A DNA stretch of 64,000 bases from Pseudocitrobacter cyperus. Lineage in GTDB: Bacteria > Pseudomonadota > Gammaproteobacteria > Enterobacterales > Enterobacteriaceae. Below are positions 15,764 through 23,093 of the stretch, piece after piece; the stretch's first letter is position 1, and every line of letters begins with the position of its first letter. The stretch spans positions 429,252 through 493,251 of the forward strand of contig NZ_JAYMYY010000003.1 in the NCBI RefSeq assembly GCF_039889165.1, in the 5' to 3' direction. The notes beneath the pieces were generated by a model. The model ran no database searches and was not told the origin of the DNA. It saw only the letters and a program-made list of their open reading frames with translations. A program made the translations under genes and the position numbers.

Positions 15764-16696
15764 TTAGTTAATGGATTTAACTAAGAAATTCTTGCGATGG
15801 AAGCCTATATTTTCATTATAAATTTCAGTAACTTCAACAGTAACTGATAGCTTTTGCCCAACTTTATGAGATTTTTGGATTTCATGTAACATTTCAACAG
15901 GGAAGGAAGCTTTCAAACGCTCCCCGTCAACTTCTATTTCAAGTTTTCCGTATTTTGAAAGACTTGCAAGTTCCCCAACAATTATCTCAGTAGTAGGTTG
16001 AGACATTGTAGTGGCCGCTAGACGATCATTGAGTAACTTGATCTGCTTTGAGGAAACAGAAACAAACTGGCGTCCTTCACTGAAGGGGCCAACCCAAGTT
16101 AAATCAAAATCAATCTGATTTTTATCGCACTCTTCAACGATTTTTTTCAGACTTAGTGCTGCGTTGAACCCGATTTCAGCCACTAGATTCATCAAACTTA
16201 TTGCATCTGAAGTAGTAAGCAAGTTTATGATTTCTTTAACTGCTTTACTTGATGTAGTCTCAACTAATTCACACTGACCTGTCGAAAACGTTAGGCCAAG
16301 TTTAGTCGAACCAGGTGAAAGTTCGGCAAGGCGCATGTTCAGAGTATTTTTGACATCATAAGGGACTCGCTGCGAATCTTTTCCTGAAGCTAGCTTATGT
16401 GTCGCCCTTTGCAGAAGTGATGCTAAATTGCTCGAAATTGAACCCAAGAGTTCAAGCGGGATCGTCCCGAAATTGACAACAGCACCTTTCAGGCGAAGCT
16501 CCATGAAATCTTGAAGCGGATGCCGAGCATCAATAGCTCGCTGCTCAGCTTGAAGGTCACTCATATATGAAGTCATATTGTTAAACATCAGGCGATCAGC
16601 AAAACTCATTTCCCCCTTTGCTGCGAAGAAATCGAGTTTTTTCTGAACGAACTGAATACGCCCCTCTAGGGAAATCATATTTGTTTTTTCGTTCAT
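15764..16696 (-). CDS. Uncharacterised protein paired with a nucleotidyltransferase-like gene
   Basis: A 310-residue soluble protein with no signal peptide or membrane segment. The N-terminal 60 residues are helical and Gln/Lys-rich (EGRIQFVQKKLDFFAAKGEMSFADRLMFNNMTSYMSDLQAEQRAID). The middle is mixed, and the last 70 residues look like a small beta domain (KLEIEVDGERLKASFPVEML..., KLSVTVEVTEIYN). I recognise no catalytic motif. Its ATG overlaps the stop of the upstream nucleotidyltransferase-fold gene (ATGA), so the two are made together. The AT-rich composition contrasts with tail genes. A partner, substrate-binding or effector role is possible; none is shown. Confidence 0.55.
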   Translation of the reverse strand: MNEKTNMISLEGRIQFVQKKLDFFAAKGEMSFADRLMFNNMTSYMSDLQAEQRAIDARHPLQDFMELRLKGAVVNFGTIPLELLGSISSNLASLLQRATHKLASGKDSQRVPYDVKNTLNMRLAELSPGSTKLGLTFSTGQCELVETTSSKAVKEIINLLTTSDAISLMNLVAEIGFNAALSLKKIVEECDKNQIDFDLTWVGPFSEGRQFVSVSSKQIKLLNDRLAATTMSQPTTEIIVGELASLSKYGKLEIEVDGERLKASFPVEMLHEIQKSHKVGQKLSVTVEVTEIYNENIGFHRKNFLVKSIN

Positions 16697-17166
16697 AATG
16701 ACAGCCTCGCTATCCCCTTGGGCGTATCCTCTCTGTCATGACAGAATACCCCTCGCCAGTACATGCGGTCATTCTCATAATCGCATCCCGCATGGTTTTT
16801 ATACAAAAGAAGTAGATCAATGTTGTAATTGTGCTTAATGAAAGGCCGATCCAACAACTTCTCAATCTGAGGTTGGAACATTACTGGTACCTTGTCTAAC
16901 AACGCATGATCAATTACTAAAAGGATATCAATATCATCTGGTTCGGGTTTTTCTGTTGTAAAAGAACCGTCAATCCAGAGTTCAATGAAGCACTTAAACT
17001 GTTGCTGAAGGCTTCTAATATTAGATATTAACTGTGTATAATTGTAGTACAACATGCCCCTTCTGGTGGACTCTGGAAATTGATCCACACACAACCTTTT
17101 GATTGAAGAATCATCAAGATCATGAAACCCAGGTGGAAGCAAGGGAGGGAAGCAAAGCTTTTCCAT
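16693..17166 (-). CDS. Nucleotidyltransferase-fold protein (DUF6932-like)
   Basis: A 157-residue protein. Residues 60-84 read FIELWIDGSFTTEKPEPDDIDILLV: the G67-S68 pair and the D78-x-D80 acidic pair match the minimal nucleotidyltransferase (MNT) core GS...DxD. In many MNT-type proteins this pair binds metal and a nucleotide. It resembles DUF6932 proteins, for which I know no function. The ATG at 17166 has AGGA about eight bases upstream. It is the first gene of a two-gene minus-strand unit with the 310-residue protein. MNT-like proteins occur in toxin-antitoxin and defence operons, which makes this pair a candidate. Confidence 0.65.
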   Translation of the reverse strand: MEKLCFPPLLPPGFHDLDDSSIKRLCVDQFPESTRRGMLYYNYTQLISNIRSLQQQFKCFIELWIDGSFTTEKPEPDDIDILLVIDHALLDKVPVMFQPQIEKLLDRPFIKHNYNIDLLLLYKNHAGCDYENDRMYWRGVFCHDREDTPKGIARLSL

Positions 17167-17305
17167 CCGAAGTCCTTTTACATTGATTTGATTATTTTAT
17201 GTATTCAAACGGACTAGAATCACCGCTCAGTGAATCAGTTGGTTGAATAGTACAATCAAATACCAAATCACATAACCTGGAGTTTTATCAGGGGTTTTTG
17301 GCCGT

Positions 17306-17545
17306 TTATTCTTCAGCAAGCCACATATCGGATTCCTCAAACATCTCTTCCAGCATGCGGTTCAGCTTTTCCCGATCGCTTTTGCTGGCATCGCTATTCA
17401 AGCCGTTTGCCTGCATCGGCTTCACTTTCACCTCGGCATCAGGGAAAATCTGGTGCACCCGCTTCGTCAGCTCGGCCAGAATAATTTCTCTGGCCCCTTC
17501 AAGCCCCTCTACATTGCGTTTGTCATAAACCAGTTCAACGAACAT
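17306..17545 (-). CDS. DinI-like SOS-regulated protein
   Basis: A 79-residue protein of the DinI family (MFVELVYDKRN... ELTKRVHQIFPDAEVKVKPMQAN..., DREKLNRMLEEMFEESDMWLAEE). The pattern of a small alpha/beta fold with an acidic final helix matches DinI, which stabilises RecA filaments and tunes LexA and repressor cleavage. In prophages such genes often modulate induction. The ribosome site CCGGAGG lies six bases before the ATG. Two LexA boxes precede it (17565-17580 and 17589-17604). It is the last gene before the ssrA junction. Confidence 0.85.
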   Translation of the reverse strand: MFVELVYDKRNVEGLEGAREIILAELTKRVHQIFPDAEVKVKPMQANGLNSDASKSDREKLNRMLEEMFEESDMWLAEE

Positions 17546-17564
17546 AAATTCCTCCGGAAAACCA

Positions 17565-17580
17565 CTGTGATTGCATACAG
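17565..17580 (-). promoter_or_regulatory. LexA (SOS) box 1 upstream of dinI-like gene
   Basis: CTGTGATTGCATACAG has the CTG-N10-CAG form of the LexA operator and lies 19 bases before the ATG. Confidence 0.75.
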
Positions 17581-17588
17581 TATTTTTA

Positions 17589-17604
17589 CTGTAAAAATAA
17601 ACAG
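17589..17604 (-). promoter_or_regulatory. LexA (SOS) box 2 upstream of dinI-like gene
   Basis: CTGTAAAAATAAACAG also has the CTG-N10-CAG form and an AT-rich core. The two boxes are spaced 24 bases centre to centre, so repressors could bind on roughly the same face. Confidence 0.75.
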
Positions 17605-17666
17605 TGTCAAGGCGAGCGGGACGCGAAAGGGGGAGGGGAATTTGTTACCCTTAGTTACAAATAGAA

Positions 17667-17697
17667 AAACCCCAGACCGTGAAATCTGGGGTTCTTT
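17667..17697. terminator. Bidirectional terminator near the prophage edge
   Basis: The stem AACCCCAGA / TCTGGGGTT closes on a seven-base loop, with A-rich flank on the left and TCTTTT on the right, so it can act on both strands. It separates the dinI region from the ssrA junction. Confidence 0.65.
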
Positions 17698-17816
17698 TAA
17701 AGTGCACGTGCATTTCACGTGCATATTTTTGTCTTTTCTCGGTCTGCCTGCTGTCTGGTCAGTGTCCGTAAGTGGCTGTTTTTATTGCCGCTGTCCGGTT
17801 GCAGTCCTATCAAAAG

Positions 17817-17850
17817 TGGTGGAGCTGGCGGGAGTTGAACCCGCGTCCGA
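17817..17850. other. Probable prophage attachment side (3' end of ssrA)
   Basis: The 3' end of tmRNA, including the T-arm-like stretch, abuts phage DNA here, and ssrA 3' ends are common integration targets. The gene is complete, as expected when the phage carries a copy of the core that restores it. The other att copy and integrase are outside the window, so the exact core cannot be defined. Confidence 0.45.
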
Positions 17851-18180
17851 AATTCCTACATCCTCGGTACTACATGCTTAGTCAGTCTTTACATTCGCCT
17901 GGCACCTGCGGACAGACACGCCACTACCAGACTAGCCTGATTAGTTTTAACGCTTCAACCCCAGGCAGGGCTTCCACGCGATCTCTTTTGGATTTGACCT
18001 CTCTTTGATCCCCGTCTTAAGAGCGGAAGCTAGGGAGAGAGGGCTCAGAGCAGGTTATTAAGCTGCTAAAGCGTAGTTTTCGTCGTTTGCGACTATTTTT
18101 TTGCGGCTTTTTACGAGGCAAACCGCCCCTCGGCATGCACCTTGGGTTTCGCAAATCCCGTCGAATCCAGAATCAGCCCC
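17817..18180 (-). ncRNA. ssrA: Transfer-messenger RNA (tmRNA)
   Basis: The minus strand begins GGGGCTGATTCTGGATTCGA and ends with the tRNA-like ...GTTCAACTCCCGCC AGCTCCACCA. This is the standard length (about 363 nt) and structure of enterobacterial tmRNA. The internal reading frame (minus strand, 18090 down to 18061) encodes the tag ANDENYALAA followed by two stop codons. tmRNA with SmpB rescues ribosomes stalled on broken messages. Its gene here lies between the prophage and the adhesin operon; smpB is about 17 kb away because the adhesin island sits between them. A possible -10 element (TATACT on the minus strand, 18196-18201) precedes it. Confidence 0.97.
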
Positions 18181-18258
18181 AATAGTGTTAAAACAAGTAT
18201 AACAGAGTTGCCACACGCTCTGCCACCCTTCAATGCCCACAAGCCGTCAGGCGTTCAT

Positions 18259-19449
18259 TTATCGTTCACGTAGCGCCTCTTTCGCCCGGTTAAAGGGTTT
18301 GATCAGGTAGTCAACGATAGTTTTTTCACCGGTTTTGATATCCACGGTGGCGATCATTCCCGGAACGATGGAGAAATGATGCCCGGCTTTGTTTACCAGG
18401 TAATCCTGGTGGGTGCGGATGAAAACACGGTAGTAGAAAATCTCCGGCTTGGCTTTGTCCTGGATGGTGTCCGGGGAGATGGTCTCCACTTCGCCTTCCA
18501 GCCCGCCGTAAATGGCATAGTCATAGGCGGTTATCTTCACCAGCGCACGCTGGCCGGGGTGGATGAATGCAATGTCGCGCGGGGAGAGTCGCGCTTCAAT
18601 CAGCAGGCGGTCATCTATCGGGACTATCTCCATCAGGTCGCCGTTGGGCGGGATCACGCCGTTCAGGGTAGTGACCTGGATATTTTTGACAATCCCGCGC
18701 ACCGGTGAGCGGATGGTCAGGCGGGTGACTGAGTCTTCACGCCCTTTGATGATAGCCAGCAGCATGTCCACTTCCGCGTTGGCTTTGGAGAGCGCTTCGC
18801 GCGCCTGCACGTAGTACTGCGAGCGTAAGTCCGTTAGTTTCAGGCTGAGGTCGCTGCGCTGGCGTTGCAGGCGCAGCACTTCTACGTGGCTTGCGGCGCC
18901 GCTCTTTTCCAGGCGCTGGGTGATCGCCAGTTCTTTATTCACCGACACCATCGCGTCTTTGATCTCCGCTTCGGAATCCGCCAGTTGTGCGCGGCGCGAG
19001 CGGTAGAGACGGGTTTCGCTGGCGAGAAGGTCAGGCCAGGCTTTCAGTGAGTCGGGGAAGGTGAGAGGAAGATCATTGACCTCGGCATTCAGTCGGGCAC
19101 TGGAGGCCAGCGACGCACGGTAGCGGGCGGCGCTTTCACCAACGTTGGACTCGGAGCGCGTCGGATCCATGCGGGCGACGACTTGTCCGGCCTGCACTTT
19201 ATCACCTTCGCGCACCATGAGCTCTGCCAGAATACCGCCGTCCAGCGACTGCAAAACCTGTTCGCGTGAGCTTGGAACCACTTTTCCGGTACCGGTCGAG
19301 ACTTCATCAAGCGTGCCAAACCACGCCCATACGCCAAGCAGCACAAATAAAAGAGTGCTGATCATAATAATACGACTGGCTCCGGAGAACTCCCGCTCGT
19401 GGCTGATGTCCGGGTCATCCATTAATACATCATGCTGACTGGTTTTCAT
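18259..19449 (-). CDS. bapD: Type I secretion adaptor (HlyD family), BapD-like
   Basis: A 396-residue membrane fusion protein. A short cytoplasmic N-terminus is followed by a single membrane helix (about 27-45, IIMISTLLFVLLGVWAWFG) and the biotinyl-lipoyl-like start VVPSSREQVLQSLDGGILAELMVREGDKVQAGQVVARMDP. Coiled coil and beta-barrel regions follow. It links the inner-membrane ABC transporter to the outer-membrane channel. It overlaps the ABC gene by about 20 bases. The order matches SPI-9 of Salmonella (STM2692, bapD), from memory. It is the last gene of the operon, 78 bases from ssrA. Confidence 0.85.
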   Translation of the reverse strand: MKTSQHDVLMDDPDISHEREFSGASRIIMISTLLFVLLGVWAWFGTLDEVSTGTGKVVPSSREQVLQSLDGGILAELMVREGDKVQAGQVVARMDPTRSESNVGESAARYRASLASSARLNAEVNDLPLTFPDSLKAWPDLLASETRLYRSRRAQLADSEAEIKDAMVSVNKELAITQRLEKSGAASHVEVLRLQRQRSDLSLKLTDLRSQYYVQAREALSKANAEVDMLLAIIKGREDSVTRLTIRSPVRGIVKNIQVTTLNGVIPPNGDLMEIVPIDDRLLIEARLSPRDIAFIHPGQRALVKITAYDYAIYGGLEGEVETISPDTIQDKAKPEIFYYRVFIRTHQDYLVNKAGHHFSIVPGMIATVDIKTGEKTIVDYLIKPFNRAKEALRER

Positions 19450-21613
19450 TTTTCCACTCCCGTCCGGTGGTCGGTGTGCCGATGCGGTTGCCGCCCAGCG
19501 CCTGCGATTTCGGGGCGTCCATCACCACTTGCCCATCTTTCAGCACCACTACGCGATCTACCAGTTCGAGAACCGGCACACGATGGGTGGCGACAATCAA
19601 TGTGCGGTTGCCCAGCCACTGATTTAGCCGCTGAATGAACTCGCGTTCGGTGTGGTCGTCGAGGGAGGCGGTGGGTTCGTCCAGCAGAACGATGTTGGGC
19701 GAGCGCAGCAGCATGCGCGCCAACAGAATGGATTGTCGCTGCCCGCCGGAAAGCCCCGCGCCGCCTTCCATAATCGGGTGGTCGAGCCCTTTTGCCATTT
19801 GGCGGACAAAACCTGCCGCGCCGCACACTTCCAGGGTGGCGAAAATCTCGTCATCGCTGGCGCGTGGGGCGCCAAGGGTCAGGTTTTCGCGCAGGGTACC
19901 GAAGAAAAGTCGGGCGTTCTGGCTGAGCATGCCAACGTTGCGACGTAAATCGGCCATATCAATTTGCACAATACTCAGGGAGTCGAGGCGCGCTTCGCCG
20001 CTAATCAGCTCCACGCCGCCTGCCATCGCCTGAAGTAACGTGGACTTACCCGCGCCATTGCGCCCGAGCAGGGCGATGCGCTCGCCCTGCTGGATTTCGA
20101 GACGGGCGATTTTCAGCGGCACGTTCTGATCGTCGTTGTGATAGCGAAACTGCGCGTTTTCAAACAGATAGTGGCCGTGGAAAATATCGCGATGCACCAC
20201 GCTGTCGTCACGCTGAGTTTCGGTTGGGAGCTGCATAATGCTGTCGAGTCCCGATTTCGCTGCCTTCACCTGCTGCCAGCGCGCCAGAACGCCACACAGG
20301 TTAGCCATCGGCGCGATCATCCGCGAAGCCAGCATGGATGCAGCAACCACCGCGCCGGTAGTCATCTCGCCTTCAATGACCTTCGGCGCGCCAAACAGGA
20401 TCACCGCGCTATAGACCAGGCTTTGCACGGTGATCCCCCAGCTTATCAGCCCCTGGGAGATCTGCCTGGTGCGCAGGCCGGACTCGGCGGTAATGCGTAT
20501 ATAGCTGTTCCACTGCTGCAGAAAGCGGTTCTCCGCCTGCATCAGTTTGATGTCTTCCAGCCCCTGTACGCTCTCCACCAGCACCGCATTGCGCAGGGTG
20601 GATTCATGCGCCGCCTGGTTGGCCAGCACTGCCAGTTTCTTTTGCAGCAGAATGCCGGGGAGCACCATCATGACGGCGGCGACGGGCGCAATCCACGCCA
20701 GTTGCGGCGAGATGATCGCCAGTACGATCACGAACAGGAAAAAGAAGGGGAGATCGACGATCGTCGAGATCGTCGACGAGGTGATCATCTCGCGGATCTG
20801 TTCCAGCTCGCGAAGTTGCGAAATAAAGCTGCCGGTCGATCGCGGGATGGCGCTGTTACGCAGGCGCAGCGCGTGACTGAACACGCGGTCGGAGACGCGC
20901 ATGTCGGCGCGTTTGCCGAGCACATCCATAATATGCCCACGCGCGACGCGTAGCAGGAAACCAAAGATTACCGACAGCAACACGCCAAAGGCCAGTACGT
21001 AGAGAGTCGGGTAAGACTGCGCGGGGATCACCCGGTCATACACCTGCATGGAAAAGACAATCCCGCCGAGCGAAAGCACGTTTACCAGCAATGCGGCAAA
21101 CATCACCGGGCCGTAAGGGCGCAGATCCTGCATGACCAGCGATTTCAGCCAGTCGGGGCTGAAGCGGGAAATGTAGCTGTCGACGCGGCTGTCACGCAGT
21201 GCGGAAAGTGGGCGCAGAGCCGCAAGGTAGTCAATTTTACCGAGCAGTTCTTCCATTGGCAGACGGTTGATCTGCGACGAATCATCAACAAAACGCACCT
21301 CGACAATGTTCTCACCATCGAAGCGTTCGACAATCGCCAGTTCACCATTATTCAGCGCCGCCACTACCGGCAAACGCCAGCTATTCAGGGTTTGATTGTT
21401 GGCTTCCAGCAGGCGAAACGACAGGCCGCCCTGACGTGAAAGCTGGGTTAGCGCGGGTAGCAGGCTTTTATCGCGAAACCACGGCGCATTAGCCTGAATG
21501 GTGCCGGGCGAGCAGGCGATACGGTAGTGGTTGGCGATATGGCTGATGGCTTGTGCCCAGCGTTGTAGCGTCTGTTCAGTTAAAAAGGTGTCGGCGCTCT
21601 CTGCATTATTCAT
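19430..21613 (-). CDS. bapC: Type I secretion ABC transporter, LapB/BapC-like
   Basis: A 727-residue permease-ATPase. Residues 1-130 form a C39-peptidase-like domain without the catalytic Cys/His arrangement, the LapB type that recognises but does not cut substrate. Residues about 160-450 are the membrane domain with six predicted helices. The ATPase has Walker A GRNGAGKST (about 516-524), signature LSGGQ (about 620), Walker B IVLLDEP and the switch ATHR. It powers export of the adhesin encoded upstream. It overlaps the TolC-like gene by four bases (ATGA) and the HlyD gene at the other end. Confidence 0.9.
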   Translation of the reverse strand: MNNAESADTFLTEQTLQRWAQAISHIANHYRIACSPGTIQANAPWFRDKSLLPALTQLSRQGGLSFRLLEANNQTLNSWRLPVVAALNNGELAIVERFDGENIVEVRFVDDSSQINRLPMEELLGKIDYLAALRPLSALRDSRVDSYISRFSPDWLKSLVMQDLRPYGPVMFAALLVNVLSLGGIVFSMQVYDRVIPAQSYPTLYVLAFGVLLSVIFGFLLRVARGHIMDVLGKRADMRVSDRVFSHALRLRNSAIPRSTGSFISQLRELEQIREMITSSTISTIVDLPFFFLFVIVLAIISPQLAWIAPVAAVMMVLPGILLQKKLAVLANQAAHESTLRNAVLVESVQGLEDIKLMQAENRFLQQWNSYIRITAESGLRTRQISQGLISWGITVQSLVYSAVILFGAPKVIEGEMTTGAVVAASMLASRMIAPMANLCGVLARWQQVKAAKSGLDSIMQLPTETQRDDSVVHRDIFHGHYLFENAQFRYHNDDQNVPLKIARLEIQQGERIALLGRNGAGKSTLLQAMAGGVELISGEARLDSLSIVQIDMADLRRNVGMLSQNARLFFGTLRENLTLGAPRASDDEIFATLEVCGAAGFVRQMAKGLDHPIMEGGAGLSGGQRQSILLARMLLRSPNIVLLDEPTASLDDHTEREFIQRLNQWLGNRTLIVATHRVPVLELVDRVVVLKDGQVVMDAPKSQALGGNRIGTPTTGREWKNENQSA

Positions 21614-23016
21614 GGCTGGATCTCCACTGACTGGATGCTGCGATTTTCCAGGCTGAACGCGTTGCGCAGGCGTCCGGTGTTATAGAGGCAATTCAGCTCA
21701 AGCTGATGCAGTTGGTTAAGGGTTTGCAGTTCAGAAAAGCGCGCCTGAAATACCTCCTGCTCGGCGTTCAGTACGTCCAGCAGCGGGCGGGAACCCAGTT
21801 CAAGATATTGTTGCTGGTAGAGCTCGCGAGTGCGGGCGCTGTACTCTTGTTGTCGCCGTTGTACCAGCAGCGAGTTCACCAGATTGAGCGCTTCGCTTTG
21901 GGATTCCAGCAGGCGTTGCCGCACTTCCAGCCGCACGCGCTGGATGGTGGATTGCGCCGCGCTCAGGGCGTAGTTAGCGGCGTTGCGTCGGGCGGTGAGC
22001 CCGCCGCCCTGATAGATAGGCATTTCGACTTTCACCCACGCCGAGTACTGTGTGCGATCGAGCGCTTCATGGCTGGGATATTTGTCGTTCAGATAGTGCT
22101 GAACCTGCGGTTCCAGCGAGATGGTCGGGGTCATCTGCGCGTTAGCATAGTCGAGATTGGCCTGTGCGACATTTGACTGCGCCCACGCGGCCAGCACCGA
22201 TGGCACCAGCCGGTCGTCCGGTTGGGCGATATTACAGCTTTGCGCCAGTTTATCGGGAAAGTCGTTGCTGATGCCATTGAGGGTGTTCCAGCCGAGCCAG
22301 CTCATCAGCGTCGCCTGGGCGCTGTCGCGGGTCGCCTGGTACTGAATCAGTTGTGCTCGCGCGGCTTCAATGCGCGCTTCCGTTTGCACCGTGTCCGACT
22401 GGGATGACGCCCCTTCATCGCTACGCTGGCGAATCAGCCCGCCGATGTGGTTGAGGGCGGTGAGTTGCTCCTGCGCCACCTCCACCATTTGCTGCCAGGT
22501 TTGCACCTGCACCATGGCGACGGCGGTGCTGTGCCCGACGTTATCGATGCTGATGAGTACGTTGGCCTGTTCCTGCGCCACGCCTGCGCTTTCCGCTCGC
22601 ACCTGGCTTGCCACTTTGCCGAAGTCATAAAGCATCTGCGACAACGAAACAACCAGCGACGGGCTAAAGCCGTGGTCGACATAGTTATTGGCATAGCCGT
22701 TGTTCATACCGGCGCTGATTTGCGGATAATATTTCGATTTGGCGACATCGACCTGTTCATTCTGGGCAAGCAGTTTCCCTACGGCTTCCTGGATTGAAGG
22801 ATGCCAGCTTACGGCGCGATTGACGGCATTATTCAGCGTCAGGACGCCTGGTGCGGCGGGGTCGAGTGGTAAATCAACTTTGCCGGATAACGCCGGTAGT
22901 TCCTGCTGTTCATGCAAAGTTTTTGAAGAGATAAACCGTGGCGTCTCTTCGGCGAGGAGGGAGGCTGAACAGAGGCTACTCGCCAGCCCCCATGCGATCA
23001 GTGTTAACTTTCCCAT
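21610..23016 (-). CDS. bapB: TolC-family outer membrane channel, BapB-like
   Basis: A 468-residue protein with a signal peptide (MGKLTLIAWGLASSLCSASLLA) and two repeats of the outer membrane efflux type, rich in Gln/Ala/Leu helices (VLTLNNAVNRAVSWHPSIQEAVGKLLAQNEQVDVAKSKYYPQISAG is the classic start of the first). It forms the outer membrane duct for the adhesin. It follows the adhesin gene by 77 bases that contain a strong hairpin. Dedicated TolC copies next to the transporter are typical of adhesin-type T1SS. Confidence 0.88.
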   Translation of the reverse strand: MGKLTLIAWGLASSLCSASLLAEETPRFISSKTLHEQQELPALSGKVDLPLDPAAPGVLTLNNAVNRAVSWHPSIQEAVGKLLAQNEQVDVAKSKYYPQISAGMNNGYANNYVDHGFSPSLVVSLSQMLYDFGKVASQVRAESAGVAQEQANVLISIDNVGHSTAVAMVQVQTWQQMVEVAQEQLTALNHIGGLIRQRSDEGASSQSDTVQTEARIEAARAQLIQYQATRDSAQATLMSWLGWNTLNGISNDFPDKLAQSCNIAQPDDRLVPSVLAAWAQSNVAQANLDYANAQMTPTISLEPQVQHYLNDKYPSHEALDRTQYSAWVKVEMPIYQGGGLTARRNAANYALSAAQSTIQRVRLEVRQRLLESQSEALNLVNSLLVQRRQQEYSARTRELYQQQYLELGSRPLLDVLNAEQEVFQARFSELQTLNQLHQLELNCLYNTGRLRNAFSLENRSIQSVEIQP

Positions 23017-23057
23017 TTTCGATCCCTTTTAAAATAGCGCAGGTGTATTTGTTATTA

Positions 23058-23081
23058 CCCCGGGCGTCTTTGCGCCCGGGG
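23058..23081 (-). other. Intercistronic GC hairpin between adhesin and its TolC-like gene
   Basis: A perfect nine-base stem CCCCGGGCG / CGCCCGGGG with a six-base loop lies in the 77-base gap. In the operon direction it is preceded by an A-run and followed by TAATAACAAA, not by a T-tract. It might therefore act as a partial terminator or an RNA-processing or stabilising element. Confidence 0.6.
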
Positions 23082-23093
23082 TTTTGTTAACTA

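Noticed and set aside
1..17816. Integrase or repressor gene for the prophage
   Set aside because: No gene in the window carries integrase or CI-type motifs; these must lie left of the window.
17453..18240. Open frames over the tmRNA gene
   Set aside because: They cover ssrA; the only real short reading frame is the 10-codon tag ANDENYALAA.
20138..20953. 271-codon plus-strand open frame opposite the ABC transporter gene
   Set aside because: It is antisense to a gene with clear Walker and signature motifs, and its own translation has no recognisable domain. High GC makes such frames common.
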